Below, in pieces: positions 1 through 13,202 of a stretch of 64,000 bases of DNA. A model generated the notes under the pieces. That model was not told where the DNA came from, did not search any database, and saw only the letters and a list, made by a program, of their open reading frames with translations. A program made the position numbers and the translations under genes. The first letter of the stretch is position 1, and each line of letters starts with the position of its first letter. Origin of the DNA: Lithospermum erythrorhizon (Eukaryota > Streptophyta > Magnoliopsida > Boraginales > Boraginaceae); the NCBI GenBank assembly GCA_019722365.1, contig JADFUC010001333.1, positions 992,001 to 1,056,000 of the forward strand. The letters are read 5' to 3'.

Positions 1-2052
1 AACTTTATAACGGAATTTAACTTTTTTATTAGTACAATATTAAACTAAAGCGAAAGGTAAAGAAAGAAAAGATAATAAAATAATTAGAAAATGGTGGGGG
101 GTGATTTCAATGATTAGTACCAACCATGACGGTAATCACGCTTCATCTTTTTGTCAACAATAGCTTACATGGGAATTAATGTGAACGAGCTCAATGGTTT
201 ATTGAAAGTTAAACAAAAAACGGCAAATAGAACTATATGCAAGATAAAGTAATAGTATTGTTCTTAATTAAGTTCAAAACTGTATTATTTTCTATATTTT
301 TTAAAATAGAAGTTCTATTCAAATTAGTTACGGAGTAATATACTTTCAAGTTGACAATTAGTTATGGAGTTTTAATTAATGTTTATGTACTTCTATCGTT
401 AGAGAAAAGTTGATAATAGTTAATGATCAAATGAATATTTCATTCATTTGTTAGTAATTTGATAACTTGATGACGTTATACTTGAATACTACAGAGTACT
501 TGTTATTCTTAAATGTTAATAATTTGTTCAGTTTATTGAATTGAGAATAATTTATAACCAAGATCTAGCTAGTTTTTTTATAATTGATAAATCAAATTTA
601 CTAATTAAATTAAATTGAGATGTATCGTTGAAGTCGGTAGAACTAGATCAATCGTGCTTTTAACATGGGTTAAGGAATAAAATAACATGCATATTTACAA
701 GGGTACGTTGAATGTTCTTAAATTGCAATTAAATAATTAATAAAATCTCAGTGTAAAATCAAAATTTTAAATAAATGTAATAACTTAATAAGAGGACAAG
801 TAGCAACGCAAGTCCCAAGATAATACTCTGTAATAATTAGAGAGAGAAAATAATACTAGCACAGTAGCACTGTATATATCTATTTATAGACTAGAGAAAA
901 AAGAAAAATAACAATTTATTTATAGATAGTAGAGGAATCCGGCTGTAAACTTGGATAACAATGGTGAGTACTTGGCCGACAAATGGTAGATCGATTCTTA
1001 AGGCCAACACTTTCCATTTCAAAATATCTATTTCTCATTTATTACTCTTTGAAACTTATTATAGGTAATTTAATTTCTATAATAATTAGTAATTGGTAGT
1101 TACGGAGTAGTAATTCGTTGTTATTTATAGATTTTCTATTAATTCTTTTTTTTTTGATACGCCAACAAAAGCACAAGCCTCAGACAACTACCATCACCAA
1201 TGTTTATCCAGATAAGGCCGACGTGTATCTCAGCCTAATTCCCATAATAATCGCCAACAAAGATGTAAAGAACATCGCAATACCGAAACATCATCTCAAT
1301 TCAACAATTACATTTTACGCCGTCAATTTTCTATTAATTCTTGTTGTTATTATATGAGAGGTACGGACCTTTTCATTAAGAATTTGTGCTACTGCACATG
1401 TATTTTTTGTTTTGCTTTAGATAATAGTAATAGTTTTTTACCCCACTGAGGTATAATGCATTAGTGTCCATTCTACTTCAATTTGTGATCACTCATCACT
1501 AATGATCACACATATCAAAGCTAGCAAATTAGCGAGTGAATTAATTAATTAAATGTTGATCTTGGCTACTCTAATTGAAAGCGAGTGAACTATGTGGATA
1601 TACAAAATGTTTATAAAGTATTTTACCAAAAAGCTAACAACACTTAATTGTTAGCCTTCAACTAAGGATTACGTGGGAGTGATAAGTAAAAATTGATATC
1701 ATCATTAAGTGAAAAAGGGATACAATATAATGTAGATTTTTGTAACAAAATTAAGAAAAGGAAAAGCAATAATAATACCACCCATAATAAAACATAAAAG
1801 ATAAGTAAAATGTTTAATTTATTTCCAAATGAGCCCCTCCTTGAAGTCCTCAAAACCCCACCTTCTGCTCTTTCAACGCACTCTATCTTCAAACTCACTC
1901 AAAATCCAACCCTTTCCCTCATTTTTCTCTTACTTTTTCCCCAGAGTATTATTACACATACACAAACATACTCTTACTACTACACTTTCACAGTTTCATT
2001 TTTCTTTTATTAGGCTTCACATATCCAACACATACAAATTTCACAATTCATT
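1..2052. other. Intergenic / upstream region of the GATA gene
   Basis: AT-rich DNA with no credible gene. The short open frames here are of low complexity. The word TACGGAGTA occurs at 329 and 1101. The last 220 bases before the GATA start (about 1830-2045) are rich in C and T, which is typical of a plant 5' leader, so transcription probably starts within or just upstream of it. I cannot place a TATA box with confidence. Confidence 0.5.
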
Positions 2053-3993
2053 ATGGAAGATTTATCGGAGTTTTCGGCCGAAGGTTTCAACGTTAATTGC
2101 ACTAATTTCATGGTTGATGACTTGTTCAATTTTCCTCAAGAAGATAACAACAAGGCCATGTCCGAGGGACTATTCTTTGAGCCTATCAAAGGTGGCAATT
2201 CGGTGGAATCTTCCACCGCCACCGCCGTAGACAGCTGCAACTCCTCCGTCTCCGGTGGGAACCTCAGTAGCCGGAGCTTCACTGACGTTCAATTCCCTGG
2301 CGGCGAACTATGTGTTCCGGTAAGGATAATATTATATCTCTAGCTAGCTTCGTTCTATAATAAATAATTATGCTTTAGGAAGTACGAGTATGTTATTACG
2401 TAAACTACGGAGAGTGTAATAATAGGACCATATTAGTGTCATTTTGGACAATGAGTGATGTATAGCAATTTTCTATGAGCCTTATCCATATAGTTTCCTT
2501 TAAATGATTGTACTAGAAATTATATATAGTTCTATTTTATTTATGGTTTGAGTCAAGATTTTGAACACCAATATATTTTTAATAATTATAGTATGAACAA
2601 TGCTCTTTTCAATTAACTTTTTTTTATCATTAACTTTGAATAATTAGATAAATTAAAATAATAATATGATTTTTTTAAAATTTCAAATGTTATTCAATTT
2701 AAATTTATAAGATTAAACACTACAAATTAATGGATGGTCAAAGTTTTACACCAGAAGTCGAAGTTGAATAGAATAAAAATAATCAATAGTATTAAATTTT
2801 ATATTTATTAAAATAATAAATAAAATATAATTTATTGTAAAAAATATAATCTATTGATTTAGATATGACGTCACATGTCATACTAGTATTATTGCTGAAC
2901 ATAATTATCGACGATTCAAATGTTTCATAGAATTGGTTGGAGAATAGTCTCTTTAATTATTTTTAAAAATCTTTCCAATTATCGAATGCAAAACTTTGAT
3001 AAATTTTTTATTTCTTTGTCCCAATAAATATACAATTGATACCTTATCATTTATTTGCAAAATATTTTCTTACTATTATTGGATGATCTAAAACATCAAT
3101 TAAAAATTATTGCAGATTGTTTCAATCTTGCAAATTTCTCAATAATGAACTTTTTTTATTGATTGACAAGATTATTGACAAAATTCACACTTATCATTGA
3201 ACAGTATGATGACTTGGCTGAGCTAGAATGGCTATCAAATTTCGTGGAGGAATCCTTTTCCAGTGATGACATGCATAACCTACAATTCATCCCCACTCCC
3301 AACACCACCATCACCACCACTTCCGCCGCCATGATTGGTGCATCCTCATCATCAGCCACCACGATCTCCGATGACAACCTCAACCAAACTTCACTACCCA
3401 TGTTCTCCTCAGAGGTCTCTGTCCCCGGAAAAGCCCGTAGCAAACGATCAAGAACCGCCCCGGGCGACTGGTCCTCCCGCCTCCTCCACCTCTCTCCGGC
3501 CATCTCACCGCCCCAAAACAACCCACCAAAGAACATGAGCTCTGACCCCATTGGAGTTAACACATTGGTCATTGCAAATAATAATAATAATATCCATCTT
3601 AACCTAGGCAAGAAAAAAAGAATTCTCACCGACACACCGGGCCGAAAATGTTTGCATTGTGCTTCAGAAAAAACCCCTCAATGGCGTACCGGGCCCTTAG
3701 GTCCCAAGACATTGTGCAATGCATGTGGTGTTAGGTACAAATCGGGCCGCCTCGTGCCCGAGTACCGGCCCGCTTCAAGCCCGACATTTGTTTCTGCTAA
3801 GCATTCCAACTCACATAGGAAGGTCTTGGAGATGAGAAGGCACAAGGAGATGCAGAATGAACAATCTCATGAAGCAGCAAGACAATTGCTAAGTGAAAAT
3901 GACATTTTCGGCATATCCAACGGTGGAGATGATTACTTGATTCATCAACCTCAGCTAATGGACGGTCATGATTTCAGTCACATGATTGTCTAG
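2053..3993 (+). CDS. GATA-type zinc-finger transcription factor (plant class A)
   Basis: Nuclear DNA-binding factor expected to bind GATA core sites. It has two exons, 2053-2319 and 3205-3993, joined in phase 0 with a GTAAGG donor and an ACAG acceptor, giving 351 residues. The junction recreates the class A signature [19 protein letters not shown] around residues 88-106. A basic patch KARSKRSR (165-172) followed by a W-S-S-R-L-L stretch is the conserved nuclear-signal region of this subfamily. One zinc finger uses C238, C241, C260 and C263 (C-X2-C-X18-C-X2-C), with TPQWR and [28 protein letters not shown] context directly after it. An acidic, Ser/Thr-rich stretch lies between the N-terminal motif and the NLS. 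The length matches Arabidopsis GATA5/GATA12-like proteins, but I cannot assign the exact orthologue. The start codon follows a pyrimidine-rich leader. The intron is 885 bases and AT-rich. Family assignment is very secure. Confidence 0.95.
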
Positions 3994-4506
3994 TATGTCC
4001 TGGTCTAGGAGAGTTATTAAATAAATTCCCAAGTTTTATTTAGTGGCCAAGTAACACAAATTTCTTTATTTAATCATCATAGTAATAATTTGTTAAGTTT
4101 GAGTTTTAGAATTATATTTGGTCTAAGAATAACGAGGTCTCTAGGATATAGGATAAGTAACCATTTTAGTATAGCCAAGGTGGAGGACATAATACTAGTG
4201 AATTCACCCTTAGGATTCATGTATTTCAATAATTTGAATTCCGAATTTCTTATTAATTTTTTTTTTTTTACAATTTTCTACGTCGTTATAAATGTTCAAC
4301 GAATGATATGTTTTCATCATTCGGCAAGTCTTTAGCAAACTTCAATGATAATGAATAAGAACATTTCCATCAAAGTACCAAACATCATTTGCAACATCAA
4401 CTTAGTCGAACTTTATACTTAACTCTTATAAAGATAACAAGTTCCATCAAAGTACCTAACATCATTTGCAACGTCTGTAAATTAGTCGAATTCTAGTTTT
4501 ATCTAT

Positions 4507-4571
<65 letters not shown>

Positions 4572-5348
4572 GACTTAAGTAGCTGCTAAAAGCTATTCCC
4601 TTTTTCGAATCTTAACTAAAATATTCTAAATAATGTGATAATCATTTCGATAAATTTAATTAAACTAAAAGCACTACAAATACAACTTATAATACATGCA
4701 AATATATAATTATTTTATCAGAGAATCCTATTGGCGCAAGCCAGAGTTTTATATTTAAATTATATGTGACGGTACTTAATAAAATTATTAAATTTGGGAT
4801 ATAAAATTAATTATTATTTTTTCTTGAATAATCAAAAGTATTATGTTAAGAATAATTCTCTAGTTTGTTCTCTTTTCATGATTGAACGGACTAAAATATC
4901 CTTATTAGTTAACCATGTTTTGATTATTAATGAAGGACATTGATGTCTTTTAAAATACTTATCCAAATAAAAAATATTCAAATTTGACTAAAAAAGACAC
5001 TACAACTATAATTCTACATAAATTGTAACTCTTATGAACTTTTATTGCCTTTTGTTTAGACGATAATCACATAGCAATCGCAGGAATTAACAAAACTTAG
5101 TCGCCGGAATAAATAGTGTCATGCTTCTAATAAAGTTGAGTCGTCAATGAAGGAAACTCTAATAATATTGACTTTTGTTTTTTATGAATTATGTATCCTA
5201 TTTATAAAAGAATTCTATTCTATTTTTTAATTAGATAAATATGTTGTTATCCTTCCTTACCTTGTCATTCCATACAAGTTATTTAAGGAGGGTATTTATG
5301 AATCACAATTAATTAAAAAAAGAACAAATTCTCAAAGTAACATGACAT

Positions 5349-5386
<38 letters not shown>

Positions 5387-6181
5387 GCTTATATATATGC
5401 AATTTTGATATATATACCGAGCGACAAAATCAAATAAATAACAAGTACATTTTGTTATAAGCATCAAATAACATACATGAATGCATATTTACACAAAATA
5501 TATAATTAAATTGAATGAGTAATGAAATATTTGACAAAAATGTATATACTTAAACTATAATGACAATACATAGCACATGCATAAAATTGATACGACGTAT
5601 ATCTTGGATTCTTAGTAAGAAGTAATTGTTATTCAATTCTCTTCCTTTTTTTTTTCTACGACAATCCGGCCTTCCTCTAAATACACTTGTTAATTAATCA
5701 TGTTTCGATTATTAATGAAGGATATTGATGTCTTTTAAAACACTTATCCGGTCAAAAGATATTCAACTGTACTCTGGGTGCTGGACACTACAACTATTTC
5801 TTTATTTTCTGCCATGTCCGTTTTTACAAATAACCGAGATAAGTGCCCGGTTATTGACGGGGTTGTATTTTTGTGCTCTCTTATTTATGCCTATTTTATA
5901 TTTTAACGATAGTTGGAGTTGAGTTAGAGAATGGTCCTATCTTTTCTTTTACCATATTTCGGAAAATTTAGCTTGATATACATCGCTTGGCCTGAGTTAA
6001 TCTTTTTAGTTTCTAAATCAATTATTTTTAATTTATATTATTACTATAGTATATACGGAGTAATATGCAGTGAAAATATTTAAAATACTAATATTACAAA
6101 TTCAATTAACTTTTATATATTATATAACATTTAAAAAAATATAAAATACTAATATTTTGAATACTATTTACTAAAAAAATA
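3994..6181. other. Gene-free AT-rich region after the GATA gene
   Basis: No gene seen. It holds a compound microsatellite at about 4501-4566, a second TA run at about 5356-5383, a short tandem duplication at 4365-4500 with a dispersed third copy near 11880, and a roughly 105-bp dispersed repeat whose two copies are at about 4905-5010 and 5693-5798. All look like old repeat-derived DNA. Confidence 0.6.
4501..4566. repeat. Compound (TC)n(TA)n microsatellite
   Basis: A run of about a dozen TC dinucleotides passes directly into about twenty TA dinucleotides. The switch of motif without a spacer is visible in the sequence. It should be a length-variable marker. Confidence 0.95.
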
Positions 6182-6183
6182 TA

Positions 6184-6419
6184 CTACCTCCATCCTGTAC
6201 AAAAGATTTTCCACTTTTCAATTTTTTTATTGTACCTCTAACTTTGGACCTTTATATATTTTTTTTTGTATTATATAATACTTTTGAGAAATATATATAT
6301 TTATTTTGATATACTCTTTTTAACAAATATTATAAAATACAAATAAATATATTTACACAAAGTTTCAGCGTATTAAATCAGAAAAAAAGTGGACAATCTT
6401 TTGTGGGATGGCAAGCGAG
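6184..6419. mobile_element. Stowaway-like MITE
   Basis: A 236-bp element flanked by TA on both sides (6182-6183 and 6420-6421). The left end reads CTACCTCCATCC and then runs into a segment ending CAAAAGATTTTCCAC. The right end is its imperfect reverse complement (GTGGACAATCTTTTGT followed by GGGATGG and CGAG). The inverted repeats extend about 38 bp. The CTCCCTCCGTCC-type end and TA target duplication define Stowaway (Tc1/mariner) MITEs. No coding capacity. Confidence 0.85.
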
Positions 6420-6644
6420 TAATAATTTCGATTCAAATCAAAGTTATACATTCAAATTCTAATCTAATAAGGCTCGAATTGCACCAATAGAATTTTGTTT
6501 GTTATATTTTAATAAATAAAAAGGTGCTTCTTGAGTTATCTTATCCTTTTTATTTAAATTATGTAGTAGTGACTTAATACTCTTGGTGAGTTGACTTTTT
6601 AGTTTTGAAATCAAATATTTTATAAATTTTGTAAAAGTTATATC

Positions 6645-8562
6645 TGTTGGACTATTTGTCCGAACTATTTATTTTGATGATTACTAAAATATTGATTTTA
6701 ATATCTAACACACAATGACACAAGATGCCATGTTAAATACGCCATGGAGGACTTTAAAATGATATAATTATTTAGCAAAGATTGTGCCACTCATCGACAT
6801 CGGTGGTCAAGATCTTCAAAAAACGATAATTAAAATTCGATTCAAAGCAAGGTGATTCAAGAGTGTTGGGCTGACATCTAGATGATACTATGGTTGTAAA
6901 GCTCTTACAAAGGTAAAAGTTAGCTTTCAATAATAGTTTAAAGTCTCTTGAATAATCTTAGTTGAAATTCTTATAAGAGATATTTTTCAAATCATTCTTG
7001 ACAAAAAGTTGTTAACCGTTTCAAAGTTTTTAAGAATGTTTTGTCAAAAGAAAATATTTTAAAAATTATAATCTTATTAAAAGTGGGGTTTGATATCATA
7101 TTATTAAAGGGTTTGAAATTATTTTTGAATCGACAAAATCGGAGTTATAACGAAACGGAAAATGAGTCTTTAAGTTGGGCTAGGTTCACCTGCCTCACAG
7201 AGGTCAAGTACGGAAGGCTTATTACATGTGTAAGCTAGAGGTAAACACTTTTGTTTTCAATAGTTTTAAATGACCTTTGTGTCAGCCTCATTTCAGCCGC
7301 ATTACGCTCAAGCTGTCCGAAATTTGATCGTTTGACCTCCAATCTTACACCATTTAACCCCACTCAAACTTAATTCTTCCCCAAGCCTTCTCCCACATTG
7401 TTCAACATTTTCTACCCCACTTTAGTGTCAAATCTCTCCTAGAATAAGCTTCTATTTTGATTATCTTCTGTGAGATTGACTAGAATTGTGCATAACTTTA
7501 TATATGTAGATTGTGATATGTAAGGAGATCACAGTTTGTTGAATTGCTCAAGAAAGAAAATAAGTTTCATCAAGTTCATATCTACTCAACAAGGATTTCA
7601 TACAAGGTTAAATTTATTATCTACTCAATTAAGGAGTTGTAAGTTGTGCTAAATATTTGTATTCCTATTTTAGATTAGGATAAAACAACAATCTCTATTT
7701 CTATAAAGACATATCTCATTAGTTAGGGTTTGATTTTCATAATAGAGGCTGAGGTCCGAGGTATTAAGTAGGCTTACCTGCTACGAATCGGGAGATTACC
7801 ATAGTATCGAGGCTGTTCAAACACAGACATAGAGTGCTCGAGATGGTGGAGTTGCATCTAACTCGACAGGTCGTCATACACAAGGTTCACGAGTAAGTGG
7901 TCTTCTTACTGGAAGTGAACTGACAGTGGATCGACACAGATTGCTAATCGCCTAGTGCCTGAAGGCTGTCTGCTGCGCTTGAACGCCGGCTCTTTCCAAA
8001 GTTGTTCGAGGGGTTCTCAAGTGGTTGTCTGTGAGGCGTAGCTAGGTGGTCTAGTGGTTAGCTTGGGATGGTATATATTGAGTTACTTGTTTGCACGCCA
8101 CGAGTGGCTGAACTCCGTATAATAGTATACGAGGTTACATTTCCAAAATCCAGTGTCAGAAAGCCGAGTGGTCTAGCATCTGCTTCAAGCAAAGCTCAGC
8201 AAACACTGCGGTTTGTGCTTGCATCTTCTTTCCCTACTTTAATACTTATTGTTCATATTATTTATATGCTAGAATTAGATTCTATTATTATATGTTGACA
8301 GATATTAATTGTATACTTAATTATAAAGTAAAGATTATCTAAGGTTCATATCTTGATATTTGATTTAATTAATTATACTAAATTATTCAAAGAGGGTGTT
8401 AATATTACTTTAGCTTATTCTGTATTTTTTTTACAAATTGCTAAAGTATCATTTTAGGTGAAATTTGTATTAAAGTTTCTATTAGTTTAAAAACGTCAAC
8501 GAATTCTTCAACCTTATTCACCCCTCCCTCTAAGTGCTTTTCGTCATATATATAGTCTAACA
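6645..8562. mobile_element. Solo LTR, copia-like, with 5-bp target duplication
   Basis: The unit starts TGTTGGACTAT and ends ATAGTCTAACA, which are near-perfect short inverted ends in the TG...CA form of an LTR. It is bracketed by the perfect 5-bp direct repeat ATATC (6640-6644 and 8563-8567). Length is 1918 bp. The pyrimidine word CACCCCTCCCTCTAAGTGC near 8518-8536 resembles the 3' end of many plant copia LTRs. There is no primer-binding site, polypurine tract or reverse transcriptase beside it. The simplest reading is a solo LTR left by recombination between the two LTRs of a full element. The superfamily is inferred; the boundaries are seen. Confidence 0.85.
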
Positions 8563-8719
8563 ATATCAACATACGTTGTGTTCAACATAATTTACTATTA
8601 ACATGATAAATTAGGTTCAAACCAAAGTTGTATATGTCAATTAATATCATAAAATTTATTAATTTTGTCTATTGAAAAGAGAAAATCAATACCCTTTAGG
8701 GACGGTGTAATAGAACTGT

Positions 8720-9175
8720 GGGTAGAGAATTTCATGTTAAGTTTTGAATTTTATTGGTTGAGTTTTAAATAACTTTGACTATTGAAAAAAATTTAATGAT
8801 CTTTTAGAGTTGGACATAGTATGTAGTATTTATAAATTTTGAATTTTGATGGTTGAGCTTTAAATAATTTTAATTGTTGAAAATAAAATCGAACAACCTT
8901 TGAGAGCTAGAGGTCGTTCGTAGTATTCATAAATTTTAATTTTTGTTATTTCAATATTGAATAAATTTTACTATTGAAAAGAAAATTAAACGATTGTTTA
9001 GTGATGGATTTTTACGTAGTATTCATAAGTTTTGCATTTTGATGGTTGAGTTTAAATAATTTTGACTATTGAAAAAATAAATGAACAACAATTTAGAGAT
9101 GGAGCTAGTATGTGGTATTCATAAATTTTGAGTTTTATTAGTTGAGTTTTAAATAATTTTGACTATTGATACAAG
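8720..9175. repeat. Degenerate tandem array, about 97-bp unit
   Basis: At least five diverged units begin near 8745, 8839, 8934, 9029 and 9128. Each carries a version of GGTTGAGTTTTAAATAA followed by TTTGACTATTGAAAA and later GTAGTATTCATAAATTTT. A more decayed unit may precede them at about 8650. The spacing is 94-99 bases. No coding potential. Confidence 0.85.
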
Positions 9176-9290
9176 ACAATACATGAACCATGATTTCCAG
9201 ACCTAACTTCTAATTTAATAATGTGCCTTGCTGTTAATCAGATGATGAATGAGATTGTTTTCTTAGTAGTGTAAAAGCGTCCGATGAGCT

Positions 9291-9428
9291 TAAGTGATAA
9301 CTACACTCTAATTTTGGTGTAAAGTTACATTTATACCCTTCATATTTATAAATTCATAATTGTATATAACTTTCTATGAAACAAATGGAAGGATAAAAGT
9401 GAAATTTTGGAATGTAGTTATCAGTGGT
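9291..9428. mobile_element. Small foldback MITE-like element
   Basis: The left end AGTGATAACTACACTC is matched as reverse complement by the right end (GGAATGTAGTTATCAGT). The two halves also pair further inwards (TTACATTTATACCCTTC against its imperfect inverse near 9385-9405). About 138 bp, no coding capacity, and the target duplication is not clear. I cannot name a family. Confidence 0.5.
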
Positions 9429-12400
9429 TGGAGTGAAAAATTAAAATCCTATAACATGATGTGATTAAATTTACACTATATGAAAATCTCGGTTCAAAGT
9501 GGTTCAAAAAACTTGATTCAACTATTTTATACGGGTACATGTTATGCGTTAAGCTAAAAATAGCAAACTTAATGATACTAAGTTATCTCCCAACATTGAA
9601 TTAAGAAGTGGAGTTACTAAAAAACAATGACAATAACAATACGCATGAAAAGAAAGATGAACCGCTAGCAAAAGACCTAAAACATGACAATATCAAAGTT
9701 CCTCAAGATAGAAGTTAAACTCATACTAATAATAATGCGAAGAAGGAGAGTGTACACCAAGAAAAGAAATCAAAAAGTTGTTAACGAAAGAATAATGATT
9801 TCGCACAATGTACTCACGAGTGAACATATTCAAATATCTTAGAATATCATAATTGTCTTAGAATTGTCTTAGTATTTCTATACGAAATAGAAGAGTTTGT
9901 ATATGGAAAAAATCATATCAGGATTGCATCCATCAACATACTTCTTTAAACAATTCCCTAAAAATTGTAACAACAAATAATTTTACATCAAAAAATATTG
10001 GAGTCCAAATTTATAAATGTCAACTAATAGAAATTCAAAACTTGACAATCTTTTAAGGATGGAGGTCCCACATAGTATAATAATATCAGACTATAATTTT
10101 AGAAAATATAAGGTAAACATACGCATATAATTTTCTCATAATCTTATTAGCTTATTATTGTCATTATTTTCAAATCATGTGATTTATTTTTAAACTCAAA
10201 AGGATGTGTTTACACTACTAAGAAACCCATTCCCTGCAGGCGATTACCCATCAGGAGTTTAAACATACAAATTCACTTTTTATCGATCGGTATAACGACG
10301 TTTTTAACTTTACCAATAACATATAAATTTTACTTATTAGGTTATATATTTGTTACTAATATATAAGAAACAATAATTATGAATAGTAACTTAACTTGAT
10401 GTCTATTGATTTTTATTTTATTTTCAAAACTTCATGATATATTTAAATTATTATTATTAAATTTATTTTACTATAATAATTTAATTATATTTTATACATA
10501 TTTCATCTTGTATACTTTTATAAAACTATTAATAGGTCCTATCTTCTAAACTATGTTTGTTCATTTTTATTAAAATTAAATAATAGCTGTAATATTCGTT
10601 ATTACACATTATTATGCAAAATAATTTGGCAAATCCTTTATTTTCAATTTGTATTTCAAACAATGACGTAATACTGCTAGATATTTATACAAGGTAAATA
10701 TGTATTATAAGTTTTACATTATTGAATTTTACTAGATATCATATTAATTTCATATCGTTTATTTTACCTGTTATATCAATAATAAGACGGTAGAAATATA
10801 ACGTTATAAAGTGTTTTGAAAATAATGTTAAGAACTACTCAAATCAAACTATCAAGAGCGTTAACAATACATCCAAAATACTGTATATAATAGACAAAAG
10901 CCTAAAGAATTCAAGACTAAGACATAATCGATAAGACTGACATTTCTTGATAAATGTAAGATCATTATAAAATTTAAACTCCACATTTATTTCGAAATGA
11001 GCTCATAATTAACTATCGATGAAATAGAACAATGATATATAGATTTCGTGATTATTTACTTTTTAACTATGGTATAATAATGAGTAGCTCTTAATTTAGC
11101 AATAAAATTATTGTAGAAGATATCAAAGATTTTAACATTGGCTTGTTTTAAATATTCTTTTTACTGGTGATAAATTATTAATTCGAAATCACATGAAATA
11201 ATAAATATAGATAATAAAAAAAATGTAATTATACATCAAGAAAAGACACATGAAAGAACAAATAATAATAAAATAAGAAACAACAAGAATCGAAAATAGA
11301 AAGAATCGATCTCGAGCAAGGATGATGATGATCAAGATATTATCAACTTTACTTAAAATAAAAAAGGTCAAAATATGGAGAAATTTTGATAATTTAAGAA
11401 TGACAATCAATTTTTGTGATAATGTTTTAAAAACATGTGAGAGAACATTTTAATTTTACGATTTTATAGTTTTTAGGAATTGAATGTAAGATCCTCTACC
11501 TCTTTTTTTTTCATGGAAGATCCTTTTGCTGCCTCCCCGCTTATAATATTGTGCATCATGCGCTGGAAATGTTTCAAGATAATTATCTACGATCTACATA
11601 ATACATGTGATACAATCTTATAAAATAGCTTAAGACAAAAGATAAGCATTTAAGAGTGAGAGACGATTTTTACTTGAAATGAATCGATACCTTTTAAAAT
11701 ATATAAAAGTATATTTTATTCAATAATTTTATTTTTTACTACAATTTTACGCTACCTTTATAATTATAACAATGAAATCATATGAAACAAAACTACATAA
11801 TTTTATATTATCTTTAATAATTATAATAATAAAATGACGTGTATTAAAGCTACCGCATGTGTTCCCCTTATTAGTAATCTTATAAAGTTCACAAGTTCCA
11901 TCGAAGTACCTAACATCATATCATTTGCAACATAAGTAAATTAATCGAACTTTATCGAACCTTAATAAAGAGTTAATATAATGTAATTTACAAGTTAAAT
12001 TAAATGATGGGGAAGTAAAAACTGTTTGTTAAAAAGCTGAGTTGGATTTGGACATAGATTGTAATCATACAAACGAGAGAAACAAGACTCCTAACAAAAC
12101 CATGGGGCCGATGCAGGATGGAGCACAATTGCATTTATTTCGAAAGAGAAGATTTCTGCACATGCAATGTTTAGTCACCCAACACTAATTTTTAGGACCA
12201 ATGAATGGCCCTTAATTTATTGGCTGACTTTGATTAACTACCAAGCAATCTATGATTGGTATTTGATCTTACAAGACAAAAGTTAGACAATAATTATGGA
12301 AATATGTAATGATACTCAACAGAGTTGATAATAGAATGAAGTTATAGTTTATCATGATAAATGTGTTCATGAGTAATATCAAATGTGGTTTCATTAACCA

Positions 12401-13202
12401 AAATTTAAGTGTATAATATTGGGTTCTAACATTTTTATGCCCTTAATGTAGGCTATTTTAAATGGTGATAATATTGAAGTTTATTTATTGGGTCTAAATT
12501 TGATCATTAGATCCAAAGGGGCTCGATTGTGGCATTGTGCGATGGGAGCAATCACCTCATGGATCATTAAAATTTCAATGATGAAATTTAATTATATTTT
12601 TTCTACTTGAATTAGTTATAAAATCTATTTTGATAATGAAGAAGTGCATGTGGCGGTAGATCGCATTATGTTAGGTGCATGACCGATTTATGCAAGCTTG
12701 TTTGGGAATGTATTCAAACTTGGTTGAGTTTGGCTTGATGTTCCTGTCTTGAAATATTTCCCATGTTCATTGTGTTTCCTACAATAATGCCATCATGTCC
12801 TCTCTTCCTCACTCTTACATGCAAACTCCCATCTCTTTCAAGTCTTCATCCGACAATGACTCCATATTTGTTTTTTCTGTGTTTGGCATAATTAGGAAAA
12901 ATAAAAGTCCTTGGTTCTTTTACTGCCTGGGCCATTGAGTGCTTGCATTGACTTGGCCCAGGTTCTGGTTTTACAGTGCTTAATCGGACGTGGGTTGGAT
13001 TCGGATCTGGTTATCAAAATGTTGGTCAAAGCATTTCTTAGAGAGGCCCAATTTCATATTTAGCTACCACTCCTTATTTAACTGCCAATAACCGCAACGT
13101 CCACCACTTCCGTTATAAGCAGTTTTTTTTAAGCAAACATTCTCATTATACAACCAAAGTTGTTCAACACCATTAACTCAAAAGATTCATTAAAATTGAA
13201 AG
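9429..13202. other. Gene-free AT-rich region
   Basis: I see no gene or intact element. A copy of the 4365-4500 repeat lies at about 11879-11955. The last 120 bases before 13203 are presumably the promoter and leader of the phytocyanin gene. A TTATAAGCAG word near 13112 could be a weak TATA element. Confidence 0.5.

Noticed and set aside
1118..1357. 79-codon forward open frame in the GATA upstream region
   Set aside because: Hydrophobic and low in complexity, with no family signature, no splice partners and AT-driven composition.
6645..8562. Complete copia retrotransposon
   Set aside because: No gag-pol coding sequence, primer-binding site or second LTR is present; only one LTR-like unit with its duplication.
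11189..11410. 73-codon minus-strand frame
   Set aside because: Ile/Phe/Tyr-rich translation of AT-rich DNA; no recognisable motif or codon bias.
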